A DNA stretch of 64,000 bases, taken from NCBI GenBank assembly GCA_024648785.1, contig JABYQB010000004.1, positions 1 through 64,000 on the forward strand. The letters are read 5' to 3'. A program made the translations under genes and the position numbers. This document shows, in pieces, positions 24,834-38,665 of this stretch. This DNA is from Candidatus Westeberhardia cardiocondylae. Its GTDB lineage: Bacteria > Pseudomonadota > Gammaproteobacteria > Enterobacterales > Enterobacteriaceae. Within the stretch, counting starts at the first letter, position 1. Each line of letters starts with the position of its first letter. A model generated the notes under the pieces. The model was not told the origin of the DNA and made no database searches. It saw only the letters and a list, made by a program, of their open reading frames with translations.

Positions 24834-26999
24834 TCATTGAGCTTGAATATTTGTTACAGCTACTGTATAAACAATATCATCTACTGATGCACCACGAGAC
24901 AAATCATTAACAGGTTTACGTATTCCTTGTAAAATTGGCCCAATAGAAAGTAAGTTAACAGAACGTTGTACAGCTTTATAAGTTATATTACCAGAATTCA
25001 AATCAGGAAATATAAAAACATTTGCTCTTCCAGCAACTAAAGAATTTGGAGATTTTAAAATAGCAACATCCCTAGAGATAGCAGCATCATATTGAATAGG
25101 TCCATCAATATTCAACAAAGGTCGTTTTTCTTTAACCAATAAAGTAGCCTTTTTAATTTTTTCAACATCACTACCAAAACCAGAAGTACCAGTAGCATAA
25201 GACATCATAGCAACTATCGGGCTAATACCAAAAAGTCTGGCAGTATCAGAAGACTGTATAGCAATTTCAGCTAATTGTTCTGCTGTAGGATTAACATTAA
25301 CAGCACAATCTCCATAAACCAAAACATAATCTGGAAATAACATAAAAAATACAGAAGAAACCAATGAAACATTAGGTAAAGTTTTAATAATTTGTAAAGC
25401 CGGGCGTATAGTATTTGCAGTAGTATTTACTACACCAGAAACTAAACCATCCACTTCGTTGTTTTCCAGCATCAAAGTACCAAACATTACATTATCCTCC
25501 AACTGTTTTCTTGCTAATAATTCTGTCATACCCCTGTGTTTACGCAAATTCAATAAACGAAAAACATAATTTTCTCGTAATAATATCGGATTAATAATTT
25601 CAACGTCTTTATGTAACACAATACCATACAAATTAGCTATTTTCCTTATATTATCAATATCTCCTAATAAAACACAATGAGCAATTTTTTTATCAGCACA
25701 AATAGAAACTGCTTCTATTATACGAGGATCATTACCCTCAGGAAATACAATACGTTTTTTATATTTACGTGATAACTCCAATAACCTATAACAAAATAAT
25801 GAAGGAGATAAAGAAAATATTTTTTTAATATTAACATTAACATTTTTCAATGAAATTAACCAATTATTATCAATATAATTTATAATATGATTACATATTT
25901 TTTTTACACGAATTTCGTCATCCCAAAACATTTGTAAATTAAAATTTCTTAACATTAACACAACTTCTTCAAAACCATAATTAACAAACAACAAAGGAAA
26001 TTTAATTTTTTTAAAAAAATTAATATTAAATTTATCAATAAAAACTTTTCCATTTTTATAACAATCGGTTAGTAATACAGCACTAACTTTAACATTATTA
26101 ACAAAAATAAAATATACAATAACCAAAACATTAACAATATTACACGACAATATTAATAAAGATCCTAAATTACAATAATTTAAAAAATTTGAAATATCAT
26201 TACCACATAAAACACACGAATTTATTCTTCTATTATAACATTCTTCACCCAAAATTGTATTAATATCAAAAAATCGAATAACATCAATAACACGAACAGA
26301 TAACAAATCAATATTCCAAGGAATACAACCTAAAATTGGTAAAGAAATTTTCTTAAAAACAGAAGAACTACTTTCTAGTCTCAAAGATTTATCAAATCTT
26401 TTAGAAATATTAAAAATATTAGATATAAAATACTCATAATCCTCTTTAGGAGATCCTATTTTATTTAAAATAATACCAAAAACATTTTTAATAACACAAT
26501 TCAAATAATTCGAATTTATTAATTTAATATATCGATTAAAATCATAAAATACATTTTCATATTCAGAAATAACATAAACAATTTCAGCATTTAAAATATT
26601 TGCAATATTATAATTCAAATCTGAAAAAAATGGATATCTTATATAAGATTGAGAAAGTCCCTCTACCAAAACAATATCTTCTTCTTTAAATACACTATAA
26701 AAATTAAACAATATTTCTTCCATTAAAATATTCTTTTTGTTCATTCTAACAAAAAAATCAACATGATCAATATCAAACAATTTTAAATAATTAACATTAG
26801 GATAATAATTTTTCATTATATATGTTGTAGATTCAGATAAATATTCACATTCATATCTTCTATTAAATAGAAATCTAGAAATTGGTTTAAAAACACCAAC
26901 TTTTATATTATCTTTTACAAAATAATTAACAATACTAGCTATAATACTAGTTAATCCTACTTTTACCCCATATGAAATAAACATTATTACACGTGACAC
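24834..26999 (-). CDS. pta: Phosphate acetyltransferase (full-length, with N-terminal P-loop/DRTGG-type region)
   Basis: C-terminal KKRIVFPEGNDPRIIEAV, VDGLVSGVVNTTANTIRPALQIIKT; likely GTG start (VSRVIMF, cf. E. coli MSRIIML) preceded by GGAAGG. Confidence 0.95.
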   Translation of the reverse strand: MSRVIMFISYGVKVGLTSIIASIVNYFVKDNIKVGVFKPISRFLFNRRYECEYLSESTTYIMKNYYPNVNYLKLFDIDHVDFFVRMNKKNILMEEILFNFYSVFKEEDIVLVEGLSQSYIRYPFFSDLNYNIANILNAEIVYVISEYENVFYDFNRYIKLINSNYLNCVIKNVFGIILNKIGSPKEDYEYFISNIFNISKRFDKSLRLESSSSVFKKISLPILGCIPWNIDLLSVRVIDVIRFFDINTILGEECYNRRINSCVLCGNDISNFLNYCNLGSLLILSCNIVNVLVIVYFIFVNNVKVSAVLLTDCYKNGKVFIDKFNINFFKKIKFPLLFVNYGFEEVVLMLRNFNLQMFWDDEIRVKKICNHIINYIDNNWLISLKNVNVNIKKIFSLSPSLFCYRLLELSRKYKKRIVFPEGNDPRIIEAVSICADKKIAHCVLLGDIDNIRKIANLYGIVLHKDVEIINPILLRENYVFRLLNLRKHRGMTELLARKQLEDNVMFGTLMLENNEVDGLVSGVVNTTANTIRPALQIIKTLPNVSLVSSVFFMLFPDYVLVYGDCAVNVNPTAEQLAEIAIQSSDTARLFGISPIVAMMSYATGTSGFGSDVEKIKKATLLVKEKRPLLNIDGPIQYDAAISRDVAILKSPNSLVAGRANVFIFPDLNSGNITYKAVQRSVNLLSIGPILQGIRKPVNDLSRGASVDDIVYTVAVTNIQAQ

Positions 27000-27076
27000 A
27001 ATAAAACCTTCCAAAAATTAATTTTTAATAAACATATTAATTACAATTTATAAAACACTATTTACAAAAAACAAAA

Positions 27077-28288
27077 TTAACCTAATAAACTCACAACATC
27101 TCTCACTATTACTAACTCTTCACAAGTCGGTATAACAATAGCTGAAATACTACTATCACAAGTAGTAATAAATCCAGATTTACCACTATGAATGGACAAA
27201 TTACGTTTATGATCCAATTTAAAATTCAACAACTTTAATCTTCTCAATGTTAACTCACGAATTAAAACAGAATTTTCACCAATTCCACCAGTAAAAATAA
27301 CTGCATCCAAAGAATTATCCATTAAAATACTATACGCCCCTATGTATTTAGCTAATCTATAACAAAAAACATTAATTGCACGATGAGCTCCAGATGAAAC
27401 ATCATAATAATTTTTCTCAATATCACGACAATCATAACTAACACCATTATTTAAACCTAACAAACCTGATTGTTCTGTAAGAATTTTTTTAATATTTTCC
27501 AAAGAAATATTAAATTTTTCATATAAATAAAAAATAATAGAAGGATCAATATCTCCGCATCTTGTACCCATTACTAAACCTTCCAGGGGGGTTAACCCCA
27601 TAGAAGTATCCACACAACATCCATTAGAAATAGCAGAAATTGAGCTACCATTACCCAAATGACACGTAATAATATTTAAATTTTTGCATGATTTATTTAA
27701 AAACTTAGCTGACTCTTGAAAAACATAATAATGACTAAGTCCATGAGCACCATAACGACGAATACCATAATTTTTATAAAAATAATAAGGTAGTGGATAT
27801 AAATATGCTTCCTCAGGGATATTCTGATAAAACGACGTATCAAAAACTGCAACATTCCTTTTTACTAGACTAGGAAATTGTTTCATTATTTTACTAATTC
27901 CAATTAAATGAGCTGGATTATGTAACGGAGCAAAAGGAATGGATTCCTCTATACCTTTTACAACATTATCATTAATAATCTCAGATTTAATAAAAGATAA
28001 ACCACCATGTACAATACGATGACCAACAGCAAATACTTCACCAAGTAATCTTAACTCTTTTAACAAAACATTAAAAATAATATAATCTAAAACTAAATCA
28101 ATTGAACTTACAGAACTTAATATTCTACTTTTAATTACATTATTTAAACTCCACTGAATATAAACTTTTTTAAAAGAAAAAAACTCAGCAAAACCAAAAA
28201 GACGACGTTGTTCATCATAAAAATTAAAAATTGAAAATTTTACAGAAGAACTACCACAGTTTAAAACTAATATTAATTTATTTAACAT
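27077..28288 (-). CDS. ackA: Acetate kinase
   Basis: ORF 403 aa; LILVLNCGSSSVKFSIF, VGHRIVHGG, TCHLGNGSSISAI, MGLTPLEGLVMGTRCGDIDP. Confidence 0.97.
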   Translation of the reverse strand: MLNKLILVLNCGSSSVKFSIFNFYDEQRRLFGFAEFFSFKKVYIQWSLNNVIKSRILSSVSSIDLVLDYIIFNVLLKELRLLGEVFAVGHRIVHGGLSFIKSEIINDNVVKGIEESIPFAPLHNPAHLIGISKIMKQFPSLVKRNVAVFDTSFYQNIPEEAYLYPLPYYFYKNYGIRRYGAHGLSHYYVFQESAKFLNKSCKNLNIITCHLGNGSSISAISNGCCVDTSMGLTPLEGLVMGTRCGDIDPSIIFYLYEKFNISLENIKKILTEQSGLLGLNNGVSYDCRDIEKNYYDVSSGAHRAINVFCYRLAKYIGAYSILMDNSLDAVIFTGGIGENSVLIRELTLRRLKLLNFKLDHKRNLSIHSGKSGFITTCDSSISAIVIPTCEELVIVRDVVSLLG

Positions 28289-28938
28289 TAAAAATTACAC
28301 CTTTTATAAATTTATTAAATAAAATTTATTAAATTATTCCATATAAATATAATTACATCAATAACATAAATTACTTAATATACTTAAAATATAAAAAAAG
28401 TATTACATTATAATATATAAAACAATTAATAAAACAAATAAATATATAAAATTCCTTAAAAAATATTTAAATATATTAAATTCATATAAATAATATTTAA
28501 AAATATAATTTTAAATAAACTATTACTATTAATAACTTCAATCTAATAAATTAAACAATATACTAAATTTAAATAATACTTTTTTAAATAAATAAATTTT
28601 ATAATATTAAAAACATTTAATTTATACACAAATATTTATATAAATAAAAAATTATTAAAAATAAAATTAACAAAAAATATATTAAAAACTTAAAAATAAT
28701 TATTAAAATTATTTCAATAAATTTTATTTTTTTCAAAAAAAATAAAAATTTTTATATATTTAAACTTTTTAAGTTTTAAAAAAAATAAAAATAATATATA
28801 ATACATATTTTGATATTTATACCAATAAAAATGAAATTTTATCTAGAAAATTATTTTTTTTAAAATACAATGTAAGTTTACAAAAAAAATAAAAATTATT
28901 TTTCTTAAAATTTAACAATAACTTATCTTTTATTTATC

Positions 28939-29364
28939 ATGAATAATTGCAATTCAATTATAGAACAAGATGTTCACAGTAATGTTATATCACTAATAAC
29001 TTTATTCACGATATCTTTAATATTATGCACAACAATATTATTTATAAGTTTTTTTTTAGGAGAAAGAAATAATTACCAGAACTCACATTCAAGAAATATA
29101 CCATTTGAATCCGGAGTTAATCCAGTAGAAAAAACAAGATTTCTATTTTCAATAAAATTTTACCTAATAGCTGTTGCATTTGTAATTTTTGACATCGAAT
29201 CACTTTACATATACACTTGGTCAATTGTTATTAATGAAGCAAATTGGATAGGATTAATTGAAATAATAATTTTCATCATCAATTTATTAATTGGTCTTTT
29301 ATATTTAATAAAAAAAGATGTATTAAATTGGGCAAAAATAACAAAAAATAAACAATACAAATAA
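28939..29364 (+). CDS. nuoA: NADH-quinone oxidoreductase subunit A
   Basis: ORF 141 aa; IPFESGVNPVEKTRFLFSIKFYLIAVAFVIFDIE; first of nuo cluster. Confidence 0.95.
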   Translation: MNNCNSIIEQDVHSNVISLITLFTISLILCTTILFISFFLGERNNYQNSHSRNIPFESGVNPVEKTRFLFSIKFYLIAVAFVIFDIESLYIYTWSIVINEANWIGLIEIIIFIINLLIGLLYLIKKDVLNWAKITKNKQYK

Positions 29365-29379
29365 AACTAATTTATAAAT

Positions 29380-30045
29380 ATGTACTATAATATTATTAAC
29401 ATAGAAACAAATAAAAATTATTCTAAAAAAAAAATCAAAACAGAAAAAAATACTACACAATATATAAAAAACAATATTTTCTTTCACAAACTTAAAAATA
29501 TTGTAAAAAAAATTGTAAATTGGAGTAGAAGTAATTCAATTTGGCCTCTTAATTTTGGTTTATCATGCTGTTACGTAGAAATGACAACTTCATTTACATC
29601 TGTACATGATGTAGCAAGATTTGGGTCTGAAGTAATTAGATCTTCTCCAAGACAAGCAGATTTAATGGTAATAGCAGGAACACCATTCATAAAAATGGCT
29701 CCTGTAATTAAAAGGTTATATGATCAAATGTTAGAACCAAAATGGGTAATATCTATGGGATCATGCGCAAATTCTGGTGGTATGTATGATATATATTCCG
29801 TTATACAAGGAATAGACAAAATACTACCTGTCGATGTATACATCCCTGGATGCCCACCAAGACCGGAATCTTATATACAAGCTCTTCTACTACTACAAAA
29901 AGCTATAAAAAAAGAAAATCGTCCATTATCCTGGATCATAGAAAACAATAAAAAATATAAAGTAAAAAATATATTTAAACATCAAAAAAAACAAAAAAAT
30001 ATAAACAAAATTAAATATTTTAGATCTCCTAATAAAATACCGTAA
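29380..30045 (+). CDS. nuoB: NADH-quinone oxidoreductase subunit B
   Basis: [58 protein letters not shown]. Confidence 0.97.
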   Translation: MYYNIINIETNKNYSKKKIKTEKNTTQYIKNNIFFHKLKNIVKKIVNWSRSNSIWPLNFGLSCCYVEMTTSFTSVHDVARFGSEVIRSSPRQADLMVIAGTPFIKMAPVIKRLYDQMLEPKWVISMGSCANSGGMYDIYSVIQGIDKILPVDVYIPGCPPRPESYIQALLLLQKAIKKENRPLSWIIENNKKYKVKNIFKHQKKQKNINKIKYFRSPNKIP

Positions 30046-30144
30046 TATTAAATATTAAATAAAATAAAAATATATAATAAGAAAATTAAACCAATATTAA
30101 AAATTAAATAAAATATTTAAATATTTAAAACATACAAAAAACAT

Positions 30145-31923
30145 ATGGAATATAAAATTGAAAAAAATATTCATTCAAAATATAATAACTCAATTATACA
30201 AGATATTTATAAAAATTTTGGAAAAGAAAATTTCTTCATACAAAATACTTATATTAATAACCCTGTAATTTGGGTAAAAAAAAAACAAATATTACACGTA
30301 TTAACTTTTCTAAAAAAACATACAACAAAATATAACATGTTATACGACTTACATGGAATTGATGAACGTTTTAGAACACATAAAGAAAATTTACCAAAAA
30401 CAGATTTCACAGTATTTTATCATTTAATTTCTATAAATAAAAACTCCGATATACTTTTAAAAGTGGCATTATTAGAAAATAATCTTCACATACCAACCGC
30501 AACAAAAATATTTTCAAACGCTAATTGGTACGAACGTGAAACATGGGAAATGTTTGGAATAATTTTCGATAACCACCCAAATCTTACACACTTAATTATG
30601 CCAAAAAATTGGGAAGGGTATCCATTACAAAAAAATCATCCTGCAAGAGCAACAGAACTTAAACCATTCTCATTTGATAAAGAACAAGAAAATTTAAGTA
30701 TGAGAGAATTAAATTTTATTCCAGAAGAATGGGGGATGAAAAAAAATTCAAAAAATGAAAATTTTATGTTTCTAAATTTAGGACCTAATCACCCATCAGT
30801 ACATGGAGTATTTAGAATTATTTTACAACTAAATGGAGAAGAAATTATAAATTGTGTTCCTGAAATTGGTTACCACCACAGAGGTGCAGAAAAAATGGCA
30901 GAAAGACAATCTTGGCATAATTACATACCATACACAGATCGTATTGAATATTTAGGTGGTTGCATAAACGAAATGCCATATATTCTAGCGGTAGAAAAAT
31001 TAGCCAAAATTGAAGTACCAGACAGAGTAAAAGTAATTCGTATTATGCTATCAGAACTATTTCGAATTAACAGTCATCTTTTATACATAGGAACATATAT
31101 ACAGGATATTGGAGGTATGACACCAGTATTTTTAGCATTTACAGATAGACAAAAAATATATGATGTTATTGAAGGAATAACAGGTGCTCGTATGCATCCA
31201 GCATGGTTTAGAATTGGTGGTGTTGCAAACGATTTACCTAAAGGGTGGGATAAATTACTTAAAGAATGTCTAACATGGATACCAAAAAGATTACAAAAAT
31301 ATATAAACACATCTATAAAAAATAGTATTTTTTATTCTAGGACAAAAGGAATTGCTTCATATAATTCAAAAGAAGCAATAAATTGGGGAGTAACAGGTTC
31401 ATCGCTACGAGCAACCGGGGTAAATTTTGATATTAGAAAATGTAGACCATATTCAAGTTATGAAAATTTTGAATTCGAAATTCCTATTGGAGACGGAATA
31501 AGTGATTGTTATAGTAGAATAATAATGAAAATAGAAGAAATTTACCAAAGTATTAAAATACTTAAACAATGTTTAATAAACATGCCAGATGGTCCATATA
31601 AAGCAAACCATCCTTTAACAACTCCTCCTATAAAAAATAGAACATTACAGGATATTGAAACATTAATTACACACTTTCTTCAAGTATCTTGGGGGCCAAT
31701 TATCCCAGAAAACGAATCGTTACAAATGGTAGAAGGAACAAAAGGAATAAATAGTTACTACTTAATTAGTGATGGAAGTACAATGAGCTATAGAACAAGA
31801 ATTAGAACACCAAGTTTTCCTCATCTACAACAAATACCATCAGTAATTCGTGGAAGTTTATTATCAGATTTAATTGTATACTTAGGTAGTATTGACTTTG
31901 TTATGTCAGACGTAGACAGATAA
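30145..31923 (+). CDS. nuoC: NADH-quinone oxidoreductase fused subunits C/D
   Basis: 592 aa; NuoC-like N-terminus ([25 protein letters not shown]) fused to NuoD ([37 protein letters not shown]). Confidence 0.97.
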   Translation: MEYKIEKNIHSKYNNSIIQDIYKNFGKENFFIQNTYINNPVIWVKKKQILHVLTFLKKHTTKYNMLYDLHGIDERFRTHKENLPKTDFTVFYHLISINKNSDILLKVALLENNLHIPTATKIFSNANWYERETWEMFGIIFDNHPNLTHLIMPKNWEGYPLQKNHPARATELKPFSFDKEQENLSMRELNFIPEEWGMKKNSKNENFMFLNLGPNHPSVHGVFRIILQLNGEEIINCVPEIGYHHRGAEKMAERQSWHNYIPYTDRIEYLGGCINEMPYILAVEKLAKIEVPDRVKVIRIMLSELFRINSHLLYIGTYIQDIGGMTPVFLAFTDRQKIYDVIEGITGARMHPAWFRIGGVANDLPKGWDKLLKECLTWIPKRLQKYINTSIKNSIFYSRTKGIASYNSKEAINWGVTGSSLRATGVNFDIRKCRPYSSYENFEFEIPIGDGISDCYSRIIMKIEEIYQSIKILKQCLINMPDGPYKANHPLTTPPIKNRTLQDIETLITHFLQVSWGPIIPENESLQMVEGTKGINSYYLISDGSTMSYRTRIRTPSFPHLQQIPSVIRGSLLSDLIVYLGSIDFVMSDVDR

Positions 31924-31969
31924 ATATATTTATAAAAAATTAATAAAATATACTAATTTAATAAAAATC

Positions 31970-32449
31970 ATGAATAAATTATTTACTTTTAATAATGAAG
32001 AAAAAGAATACATAAAAAAAGAAAAAGAAAATCATGAAAATACAAAAAGTGCTGTAATTGAAATAATAAAATTTATCCAAAAAAAATATAATTGGGTATC
32101 AGATGAACACATAAATTCTATAGCAAAAATATTAAATATTACAAATATAGAATTAGAAGAAATAACAACATTTTATAGTCAAATATTCAGAAAACCAATA
32201 GGTAAAAATATTATTAGATACTGTGACAGTATTGTTTGCTATATTAACAATTATAAAATTGTACAAAAAGAAATAGAAAATATATTAAAAATTAAACCTG
32301 GAGAAACTACAAAAGATAAAAAATTTACTCTATTACCTACATGTTGTTTAGGAAATTGCGATAAAAGCCCAGTAATCATGATAAACAATAATACTTACAC
32401 TAACATGCAACCAAATAAAATATCAATGTTATTAAACAAATACAAATAA
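31970..32449 (+). CDS. nuoE: NADH-quinone oxidoreductase subunit E
   Basis: 159 aa; [13 protein letters not shown] ... [15 protein letters not shown] 2Fe-2S ligands. Confidence 0.95.
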   Translation: MNKLFTFNNEEKEYIKKEKENHENTKSAVIEIIKFIQKKYNWVSDEHINSIAKILNITNIELEEITTFYSQIFRKPIGKNIIRYCDSIVCYINNYKIVQKEIENILKIKPGETTKDKKFTLLPTCCLGNCDKSPVIMINNNTYTNMQPNKISMLLNKYK

Positions 32450-32450
32450 A

Positions 32451-33737
32451 ATGAATACAATTATTAGAAAAATGGAAACACATCCTTTAACCTGGAGACT
32501 AAGAAAAGACCAAAAACCAATATGGATAAAAGAATATATAAAAAAAAATGGTTATATAGGAATAAATAACGCAATATTAAAAGATCCAAAAGAAATTATA
32601 AAAATAATACAAGATTCTGAACTAAAAGGTAGAGGTGGTGCCGGATTCCCAACTGGAATAAAATGGAGTTTAATACCACAAGAAAAAAAAATACGTAAAA
32701 AATATATAATATGTAATGCAGATGAAATGGAACCAGGAACATATAAAGACCGTTTATTAATTGAAAAACTACCACATCTATTAATTGAAGGAATATTAAT
32801 TGCGGCATATGCTATACAAGCAAATTTCGGATACATTTTTTTACGCGGTGAATATATAGAAGCAGCTAAACATATAAAAAAAGCAATTTCTGAAGCTAAA
32901 GAAAAAAATTTAATAGGAAAAAATATTTTAAAAACAAATTTTAATTTTACATTATTTTTACATACAGGAGCTGGAAGATATATATGTGGTGAAGAAACAG
33001 CTCTTCTAAATTCATTAGAAGGTCGTAGGGCAATTCCTAGATTTAAACCTCCCTTCCCAGCTAATTATGGATTATGGGGTAAACCAACTTGCATAAACAA
33101 TGTAGAAACATTATGTAATGTTCCAGCTATACTTGAACATGGTGTAATATGGTATAAAAATCTTTCTTTAAAAAACACACAAGATCATGGAACAAAACTA
33201 ATGGGGTTTTCAGGAAAAGTAAAAAATCCTGGAGTTTGGGAAGTTCCATTCGGAACTACATCAAGAGAAATTTTAGAATATTACGCTCATGGGATGAAAA
33301 ATAAATATACACTAAAAGCTTGGCAACCAGGAGGTATAGGTACAGAGTTTTTAACTCAAAAACATTTAGATTTACCAATGGATTTTAATCATATAAAAAA
33401 TGCAGGAAGCAGATTAGGAACAGCGTTATCAATAGCAATTGACAATTCTATTAATATGATTTCTTTAACTAAAAATATTGAAAAATTTTTTTCCAGAGAA
33501 TCATGTGGGTGGTGCACCCCTTGTAGAGATGGATTACCATGGGTAGTACAAATATTAAAATCATTAGAAAATCGTCAAGGAACAAAAGAAGACATAAAAA
33601 TACTAGAAGATATTTGCAATTTTATACAACCAGGATCAACATTTTGTGCACATGCACCATCAGCAATAGGTCCATTAAAAAGCGCTTTAAAACATTTTCG
33701 TTCAGAATTCGAAAAAGGAATTCAAAATTCATATTAA
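32451..33737 (+). CDS. nuoF: NADH-quinone oxidoreductase subunit F
   Basis: 428 aa; [52 protein letters not shown]. Confidence 0.97.
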   Translation: MNTIIRKMETHPLTWRLRKDQKPIWIKEYIKKNGYIGINNAILKDPKEIIKIIQDSELKGRGGAGFPTGIKWSLIPQEKKIRKKYIICNADEMEPGTYKDRLLIEKLPHLLIEGILIAAYAIQANFGYIFLRGEYIEAAKHIKKAISEAKEKNLIGKNILKTNFNFTLFLHTGAGRYICGEETALLNSLEGRRAIPRFKPPFPANYGLWGKPTCINNVETLCNVPAILEHGVIWYKNLSLKNTQDHGTKLMGFSGKVKNPGVWEVPFGTTSREILEYYAHGMKNKYTLKAWQPGGIGTEFLTQKHLDLPMDFNHIKNAGSRLGTALSIAIDNSINMISLTKNIEKFFSRESCGWCTPCRDGLPWVVQILKSLENRQGTKEDIKILEDICNFIQPGSTFCAHAPSAIGPLKSALKHFRSEFEKGIQNSY

Positions 33738-33840
33738 AAACAAAAAATAAAAAATAATACAATTTACTTTATATAACATTAAACATATAATTATCATATT
33801 AATTATTTAAAAAATTAAAAATTTAATTATTTTATATAAC

Positions 33841-36579
33841 ATGAAAACAATTTATATAAATAAAAAAAAATACACAATACAAAAATCAAATAACTTTTTA
33901 CAAATATGTTTATCACTTGGGTTCGATATTCCTTACTTTTGTTGGCACCCAGAACTTGGAAGTATTGGTTCATGTAGACAATGTGCTATTAAAAAATATG
34001 AAAACTTTCAAGATACATCAGGTAAAATAATTATGTCATGTATGACAGAAGCCAATAATGAAGATATTATCTCTACAGAAGATAAAGAAATAAAAAAATT
34101 TAGAAAAAATATTATTGAATTATTAATGATAAATCATCCACATGATTGCCCAGTATGTGAGGAAGGTGGTAATTGTCATCTACAAGATATGACTGTAATT
34201 ACACAACATAATATAAGAAGATACAAATATAAAAAAAGAACACATAATAACCAAAATCTTGGACCATTTATAATACATGAAATGAATAGATGTATTACAT
34301 GTTATCGTTGTGTTCGTTATTATAAGGATTATGCTGGTGGAAATGATTTCGGGGTATATGGCATTAGTAATAACATATATTTTGGTAGACAAAAAAGTGG
34401 AACATTAGAAAATGAATTTTCAGGAAATTTAATAGAAATATGTCCAACTGGAGTATTTACTGATAAAACTTATTCTGAACATTACAACAGAAAATGGGAT
34501 ATGCAAAGCGCCCCAAGTATTTGCCAACAATGCAGTATAGGATGCAATATCATTCTAGAAGAAAGATATGGAAAAATACGACGTGTTGAAAATCATTACC
34601 ATAAAGAAATTAATAACTACTTTATATGTGATAGAGGTAGATTCAGTTACGATTATATAAATTCTAAAAATAGACCATATCAACCAATGCAAAAAAAAAG
34701 AGAAAAATGGATTACATTAACAGCAAATGAAACAATAAAAAAAACTATAAAAATACTAAAAGATTCACAACAAATAATTGGAATTGGATCTACAAGATCA
34801 AGTATAGAAAATAATTTTTCATTACTTGAATTTGTTGGAGAAAAAAATTTCTCTAATGGAATACCAAAAAAAGAAAATAACGAACTTAAATTAATCTTAA
34901 ATATTTTAGAAAATAGCGGAATTCATACACCATCTTTAAAAGAAATAGAAAACTATGATGCAATATTAATTTTAGGAGAAGATATTACTCAAACTGGATC
35001 AAGAATGGCTCTATCAATACGTCAAGCAATAAAGAAAACAAAAATTATGGAATTAAAAAAACAAAAAATACCTTTATGGAATGTTAATGCAATAATGAAT
35101 ATTAGACAAAACAAAAAAAATCCACTTTTTATCACTAATGTTGATAAAACAAAATTAGATGATATTGCAACATGGACATATTATGCAAACACTAATGATC
35201 AAGCAAAATTTGGATTCGCAATAGCACACGAAATAGATAAAATTTCACCTAAAATTAATAATTTAGATTCTTCTTTAAAAGAAAGAATAAATATGATAGT
35301 AACATCATTAATTAACTCAAAAAAACCACTTATAATTTCAGGAAATGGTTCTGGAAACATAAAAATAATTTCAGCAGCTGCAAATATTGCTCTTTCTTTA
35401 AAAAAAAGAGGATTAAAAAATATAGGAATAAGCTTTATTGTATCTAACGCTAATAGCATGGGTTCAATAATCATGAATGGAACAAATTTAAATGATTTAA
35501 TAAATAATATTAAAAACAACAAAAAAAACAATGAAATAACTATTATTTTACTAGAAAACAACTTACACAGATACATATCAGAAAAAAAAATAAATTTTCT
35601 TAGAAAGAAAATAAAAAATTTAATTGTTTTAGATAACCAATTTAGTCAAATACACAAATATGCAGATTTAATTCTTCCAACAACAAATTTTGCAGAAAGC
35701 AATGGAACTATAATTAATCAGGAAGGAAGAGCGCAAAGATTTTTCCAAGTATATAATCCATCTCATTATGATAGTAATAAAATTATTCTAGATGGGTGGA
35801 GATGGATACATTGGATAAATTCAGAATATAATACAAAAAAAATATATTGGACAAATATTGATCATGTTATTAATACGATATCTAAAAAAATACCAAAATT
35901 ATACATGATTAAAGACGTATCTCCAAAAGCAAATTTCAGAATACACGGAAAAAAATTAGCAAGAATGCCACATTGTTATAGTGGAAGAACAGCTATTAAT
36001 ACAAAAATTTCAATACATGAAATTAATACACCAGAAGATAAAGATAGCATGTTCACATTTTCAATGGAAGGCGATAATTCTCCTAAAACACCAAGAAAAC
36101 AAATGTCTTTTGTATGGTCTCCAGGTTGGAATTCCTATAGTGCATGGAATAAATTTCAAAAAGAAGTAGGTGGTGATTTATTACATGGTAATCCTGGTAT
36201 TAAATTATTTAATAACAAAAAAACAAAAATTCTGCAATATTTTACATATAATTATGAAAGAAAAAAAAACAAAAAAAATTATTGGTATATTGCAGCATAT
36301 TGGCATTTATTCGGAAGTGAAGAAACATCACAAAATTCAAAATTCATAAAAAAAATAATACCTAAAACTTATGTAGTAATAAGCAAAGAAGATATAAAAA
36401 AATTTAATAATATTAAATCTTCTACATGTTTATCATTTAAATGCAAAGATATAAAATTCTGTCTTCCATTTAAAATTAGTAAAAAATTAAAAAGTGGACA
36501 AATAGGTCTACCAATAGGTCTACCTGGGATTCCTACTACGATTATAGGATCAGAAATAACAAATTTAAAATGTTTATAA
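33841..36579 (+). CDS. nuoG: NADH-quinone oxidoreductase subunit G
   Basis: 912 aa; [53 protein letters not shown] (extra-cluster ligands retained). Confidence 0.96.
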   Translation: MKTIYINKKKYTIQKSNNFLQICLSLGFDIPYFCWHPELGSIGSCRQCAIKKYENFQDTSGKIIMSCMTEANNEDIISTEDKEIKKFRKNIIELLMINHPHDCPVCEEGGNCHLQDMTVITQHNIRRYKYKKRTHNNQNLGPFIIHEMNRCITCYRCVRYYKDYAGGNDFGVYGISNNIYFGRQKSGTLENEFSGNLIEICPTGVFTDKTYSEHYNRKWDMQSAPSICQQCSIGCNIILEERYGKIRRVENHYHKEINNYFICDRGRFSYDYINSKNRPYQPMQKKREKWITLTANETIKKTIKILKDSQQIIGIGSTRSSIENNFSLLEFVGEKNFSNGIPKKENNELKLILNILENSGIHTPSLKEIENYDAILILGEDITQTGSRMALSIRQAIKKTKIMELKKQKIPLWNVNAIMNIRQNKKNPLFITNVDKTKLDDIATWTYYANTNDQAKFGFAIAHEIDKISPKINNLDSSLKERINMIVTSLINSKKPLIISGNGSGNIKIISAAANIALSLKKRGLKNIGISFIVSNANSMGSIIMNGTNLNDLINNIKNNKKNNEITIILLENNLHRYISEKKINFLRKKIKNLIVLDNQFSQIHKYADLILPTTNFAESNGTIINQEGRAQRFFQVYNPSHYDSNKIILDGWRWIHWINSEYNTKKIYWTNIDHVINTISKKIPKLYMIKDVSPKANFRIHGKKLARMPHCYSGRTAINTKISIHEINTPEDKDSMFTFSMEGDNSPKTPRKQMSFVWSPGWNSYSAWNKFQKEVGGDLLHGNPGIKLFNNKKTKILQYFTYNYERKKNKKNYWYIAAYWHLFGSEETSQNSKFIKKIIPKTYVVISKEDIKKFNNIKSSTCLSFKCKDIKFCLPFKISKKLKSGQIGLPIGLPGIPTTIIGSEITNLKCL

Positions 36580-36583
36580 TAAT

Positions 36584-37552
36584 ATGAATCAACTTATACA
36601 AGATATTATAAATAACTTTAAAAAAATAACAACAATTCTTCTATGTCTAGTTATTTTTGGAGCATATATGAGCTTTTTTGAAAGAAGAATTTTAGGATTG
36701 CTACAAAACAGATACGGGCCAAATAGGGTTGGGTGGAATGGATCAATGCAAGTAATAGCAGACCTAATAAAGATGATGTTTAAAGAAACATGGATACCAC
36801 CATTTTCCGATAAAAAACTTTTTATATTAGCACCGATAATATCATTTATTATACCAATAATTACATTTTCCATTATACCAATAACGCCAAATTTAATAAT
36901 ATCTAATTTTAATATTGGAATATTATTTTTCTTAATGATGGCAGGATTAAACATATATCCAATATTATTAGCTGGATGGGCAAGTAATAATAAATATTCC
37001 ATTCTTGGTGCTATGAGAGCAATAATACAAACAATAAGTTATGAAATATTTTTGGGAATATCACTAATGGGTATAGTTGTTAAAACAGGATCATTTAACT
37101 TAAAAGATATTGTTATGGATCAAAAAAATTTATGGAATTGTATACCACAATTCTTAGGATTTATTACATTTCTATTAGCTGGAATTGCAATCTGTCATAG
37201 ACATCCTTTCGATCATCCAGAAGCTGAACAAGAATTATCAGACGGATATCACATTGAATATTCAGGTATAATGTTCGGATTATTCTTTGTTGGTGAATAT
37301 ATAAACATAATTACAATATCATCATTAATAACAACATTATTTTTTGGTGGTTGGATGGGTCCATGGTTACCTAAAACAATTTGGTTCATAATTAAAACAA
37401 TACTATTTATAATATTATTTATATTAATTCGCGCATCAATTACTAGACCATCATATGAAAAAATTATGTCATTAAGCTGGAAAATTTGTTTTCCATTAAC
37501 ACTAATAAATCTTATAATAACAGCATTGTATATTTTATATAACAAACACTAA
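36584..37552 (+). CDS. nuoH: NADH-quinone oxidoreductase subunit H
   Basis: 322 aa; [42 protein letters not shown]. Confidence 0.96.
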   Translation: MNQLIQDIINNFKKITTILLCLVIFGAYMSFFERRILGLLQNRYGPNRVGWNGSMQVIADLIKMMFKETWIPPFSDKKLFILAPIISFIIPIITFSIIPITPNLIISNFNIGILFFLMMAGLNIYPILLAGWASNNKYSILGAMRAIIQTISYEIFLGISLMGIVVKTGSFNLKDIVMDQKNLWNCIPQFLGFITFLLAGIAICHRHPFDHPEAEQELSDGYHIEYSGIMFGLFFVGEYINIITISSLITTLFFGGWMGPWLPKTIWFIIKTILFIILFILIRASITRPSYEKIMSLSWKICFPLTLINLIITALYILYNKH

Positions 37553-37571
37553 AAATACAAATAAAAATACT

Positions 37572-38117
37572 ATGAAGAAAATAATACAATTTTTATCAAA
37601 ATTCTCTAGTATATTAAAAAGCATATTTTTAACTGGTTTAAATGCTTTTGAAAAAAGAGAAACTCTAAAATATCCTGATATACCAGTTAAATTATTTCCT
37701 AGATTTAGAGGAAGAATTGTTCTAACAAAAGATCCAAACAATAAAGAACGTTGTGTAGCATGTAATTTATGTTCTGTTGTATGCCCAGTAAGTTGTATTG
37801 TATTACAAAAAAAAACATCAAAAGATGGACGTTGGTACCCAAAATTTTTCAGAATAAATTTCTCTCGTTGCATTTTTTGTGGATTATGTGAAGAAGCTTG
37901 CCCAACTTATGCAATTCAACTCATACCTGATTTCGAAATGAGTGAATTTAACAGACAAGATCTCATATACGAAAAACAAGACTTACTAATTTCAGGAACA
38001 GGTAAATATACAAAATATAATTTTTATAATAAAACAGGAATAAAAATAAAAGGAAAAAATAAAGGAGAAGCAAAAAACGAAACAAAACCAATTGATACAA
38101 AAAAAATATTACCATAA
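37572..38117 (+). CDS. nuoI: NADH-quinone oxidoreductase subunit I
   Basis: 181 aa; two 4Fe-4S motifs [18 protein letters not shown] and [16 protein letters not shown]. Confidence 0.96.
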   Translation: MKKIIQFLSKFSSILKSIFLTGLNAFEKRETLKYPDIPVKLFPRFRGRIVLTKDPNNKERCVACNLCSVVCPVSCIVLQKKTSKDGRWYPKFFRINFSRCIFCGLCEEACPTYAIQLIPDFEMSEFNRQDLIYEKQDLLISGTGKYTKYNFYNKTGIKIKGKNKGEAKNETKPIDTKKILP

Positions 38118-38134
38118 TATTAAGGAATAAATAA

Positions 38135-38620
38135 ATGAAATTAATATTTTTCATAATAGGAATAATAAATATTATATCTGCAATTAATGTTGTATTACAA
38201 ACAAATCTAATATACTCACTGTTATATTTTATTTCATATATTATATCTATATCATGTATTTTTTTCGCACTAAACTTTGAATTAATCGGATATTTAAATA
38301 TAATTATTTATGCCGGAGCTATTATGATATTATTCGTTTTTGTTGCAATAACAATAAGAAAAAACAACAACAAAACACAAAATTATAAAAAATACAAATA
38401 TTTTTTAAAATTACCATTGCCACTATCATTATTATATCTAATAATATATAGTATATCACAAGAGGATAAAACATACATTTCATTTGACTATAACACAACA
38501 AATGAAAAAGAAATAGGACTTGCTTTATTTGGAGGACCTTATTTTTTAATAACAGAATTATCATCAATTCTTCTTTTAGCAAGTCTAATAATTACACTAC
38601 ATTTCAATAATGAAACATAA
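38135..38620 (+). CDS. nuoJ: NADH-quinone oxidoreductase subunit J
   Basis: 161 aa, TM protein at nuoJ position; NIIIYAGAIMILFVFVA. Confidence 0.9.
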   Translation: MKLIFFIIGIINIISAINVVLQTNLIYSLLYFISYIISISCIFFALNFELIGYLNIIIYAGAIMILFVFVAITIRKNNNKTQNYKKYKYFLKLPLPLSLLYLIIYSISQEDKTYISFDYNTTNEKEIGLALFGGPYFLITELSSILLLASLIITLHFNNET

Positions 38621-38665
38621 AAATAATTAAAAATTTAAAAATTAAAACAAAAAATAAAACATTTT

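Noticed and set aside
33539-33757. Alternative-frame plus ORF in nuoF
   Set aside because: Out-of-frame in a conserved gene; also 3529..3744, 22709..22909 and 35981..36169 rejected for the same reason.
36502-36525. 12-nt tandem repeat in nuoG (ATAGGTCTACC[A/T] x2)
   Set aside because: Encodes IGLPIGLP in a Gly/Pro-rich C-terminus; in-frame and too short to call special.
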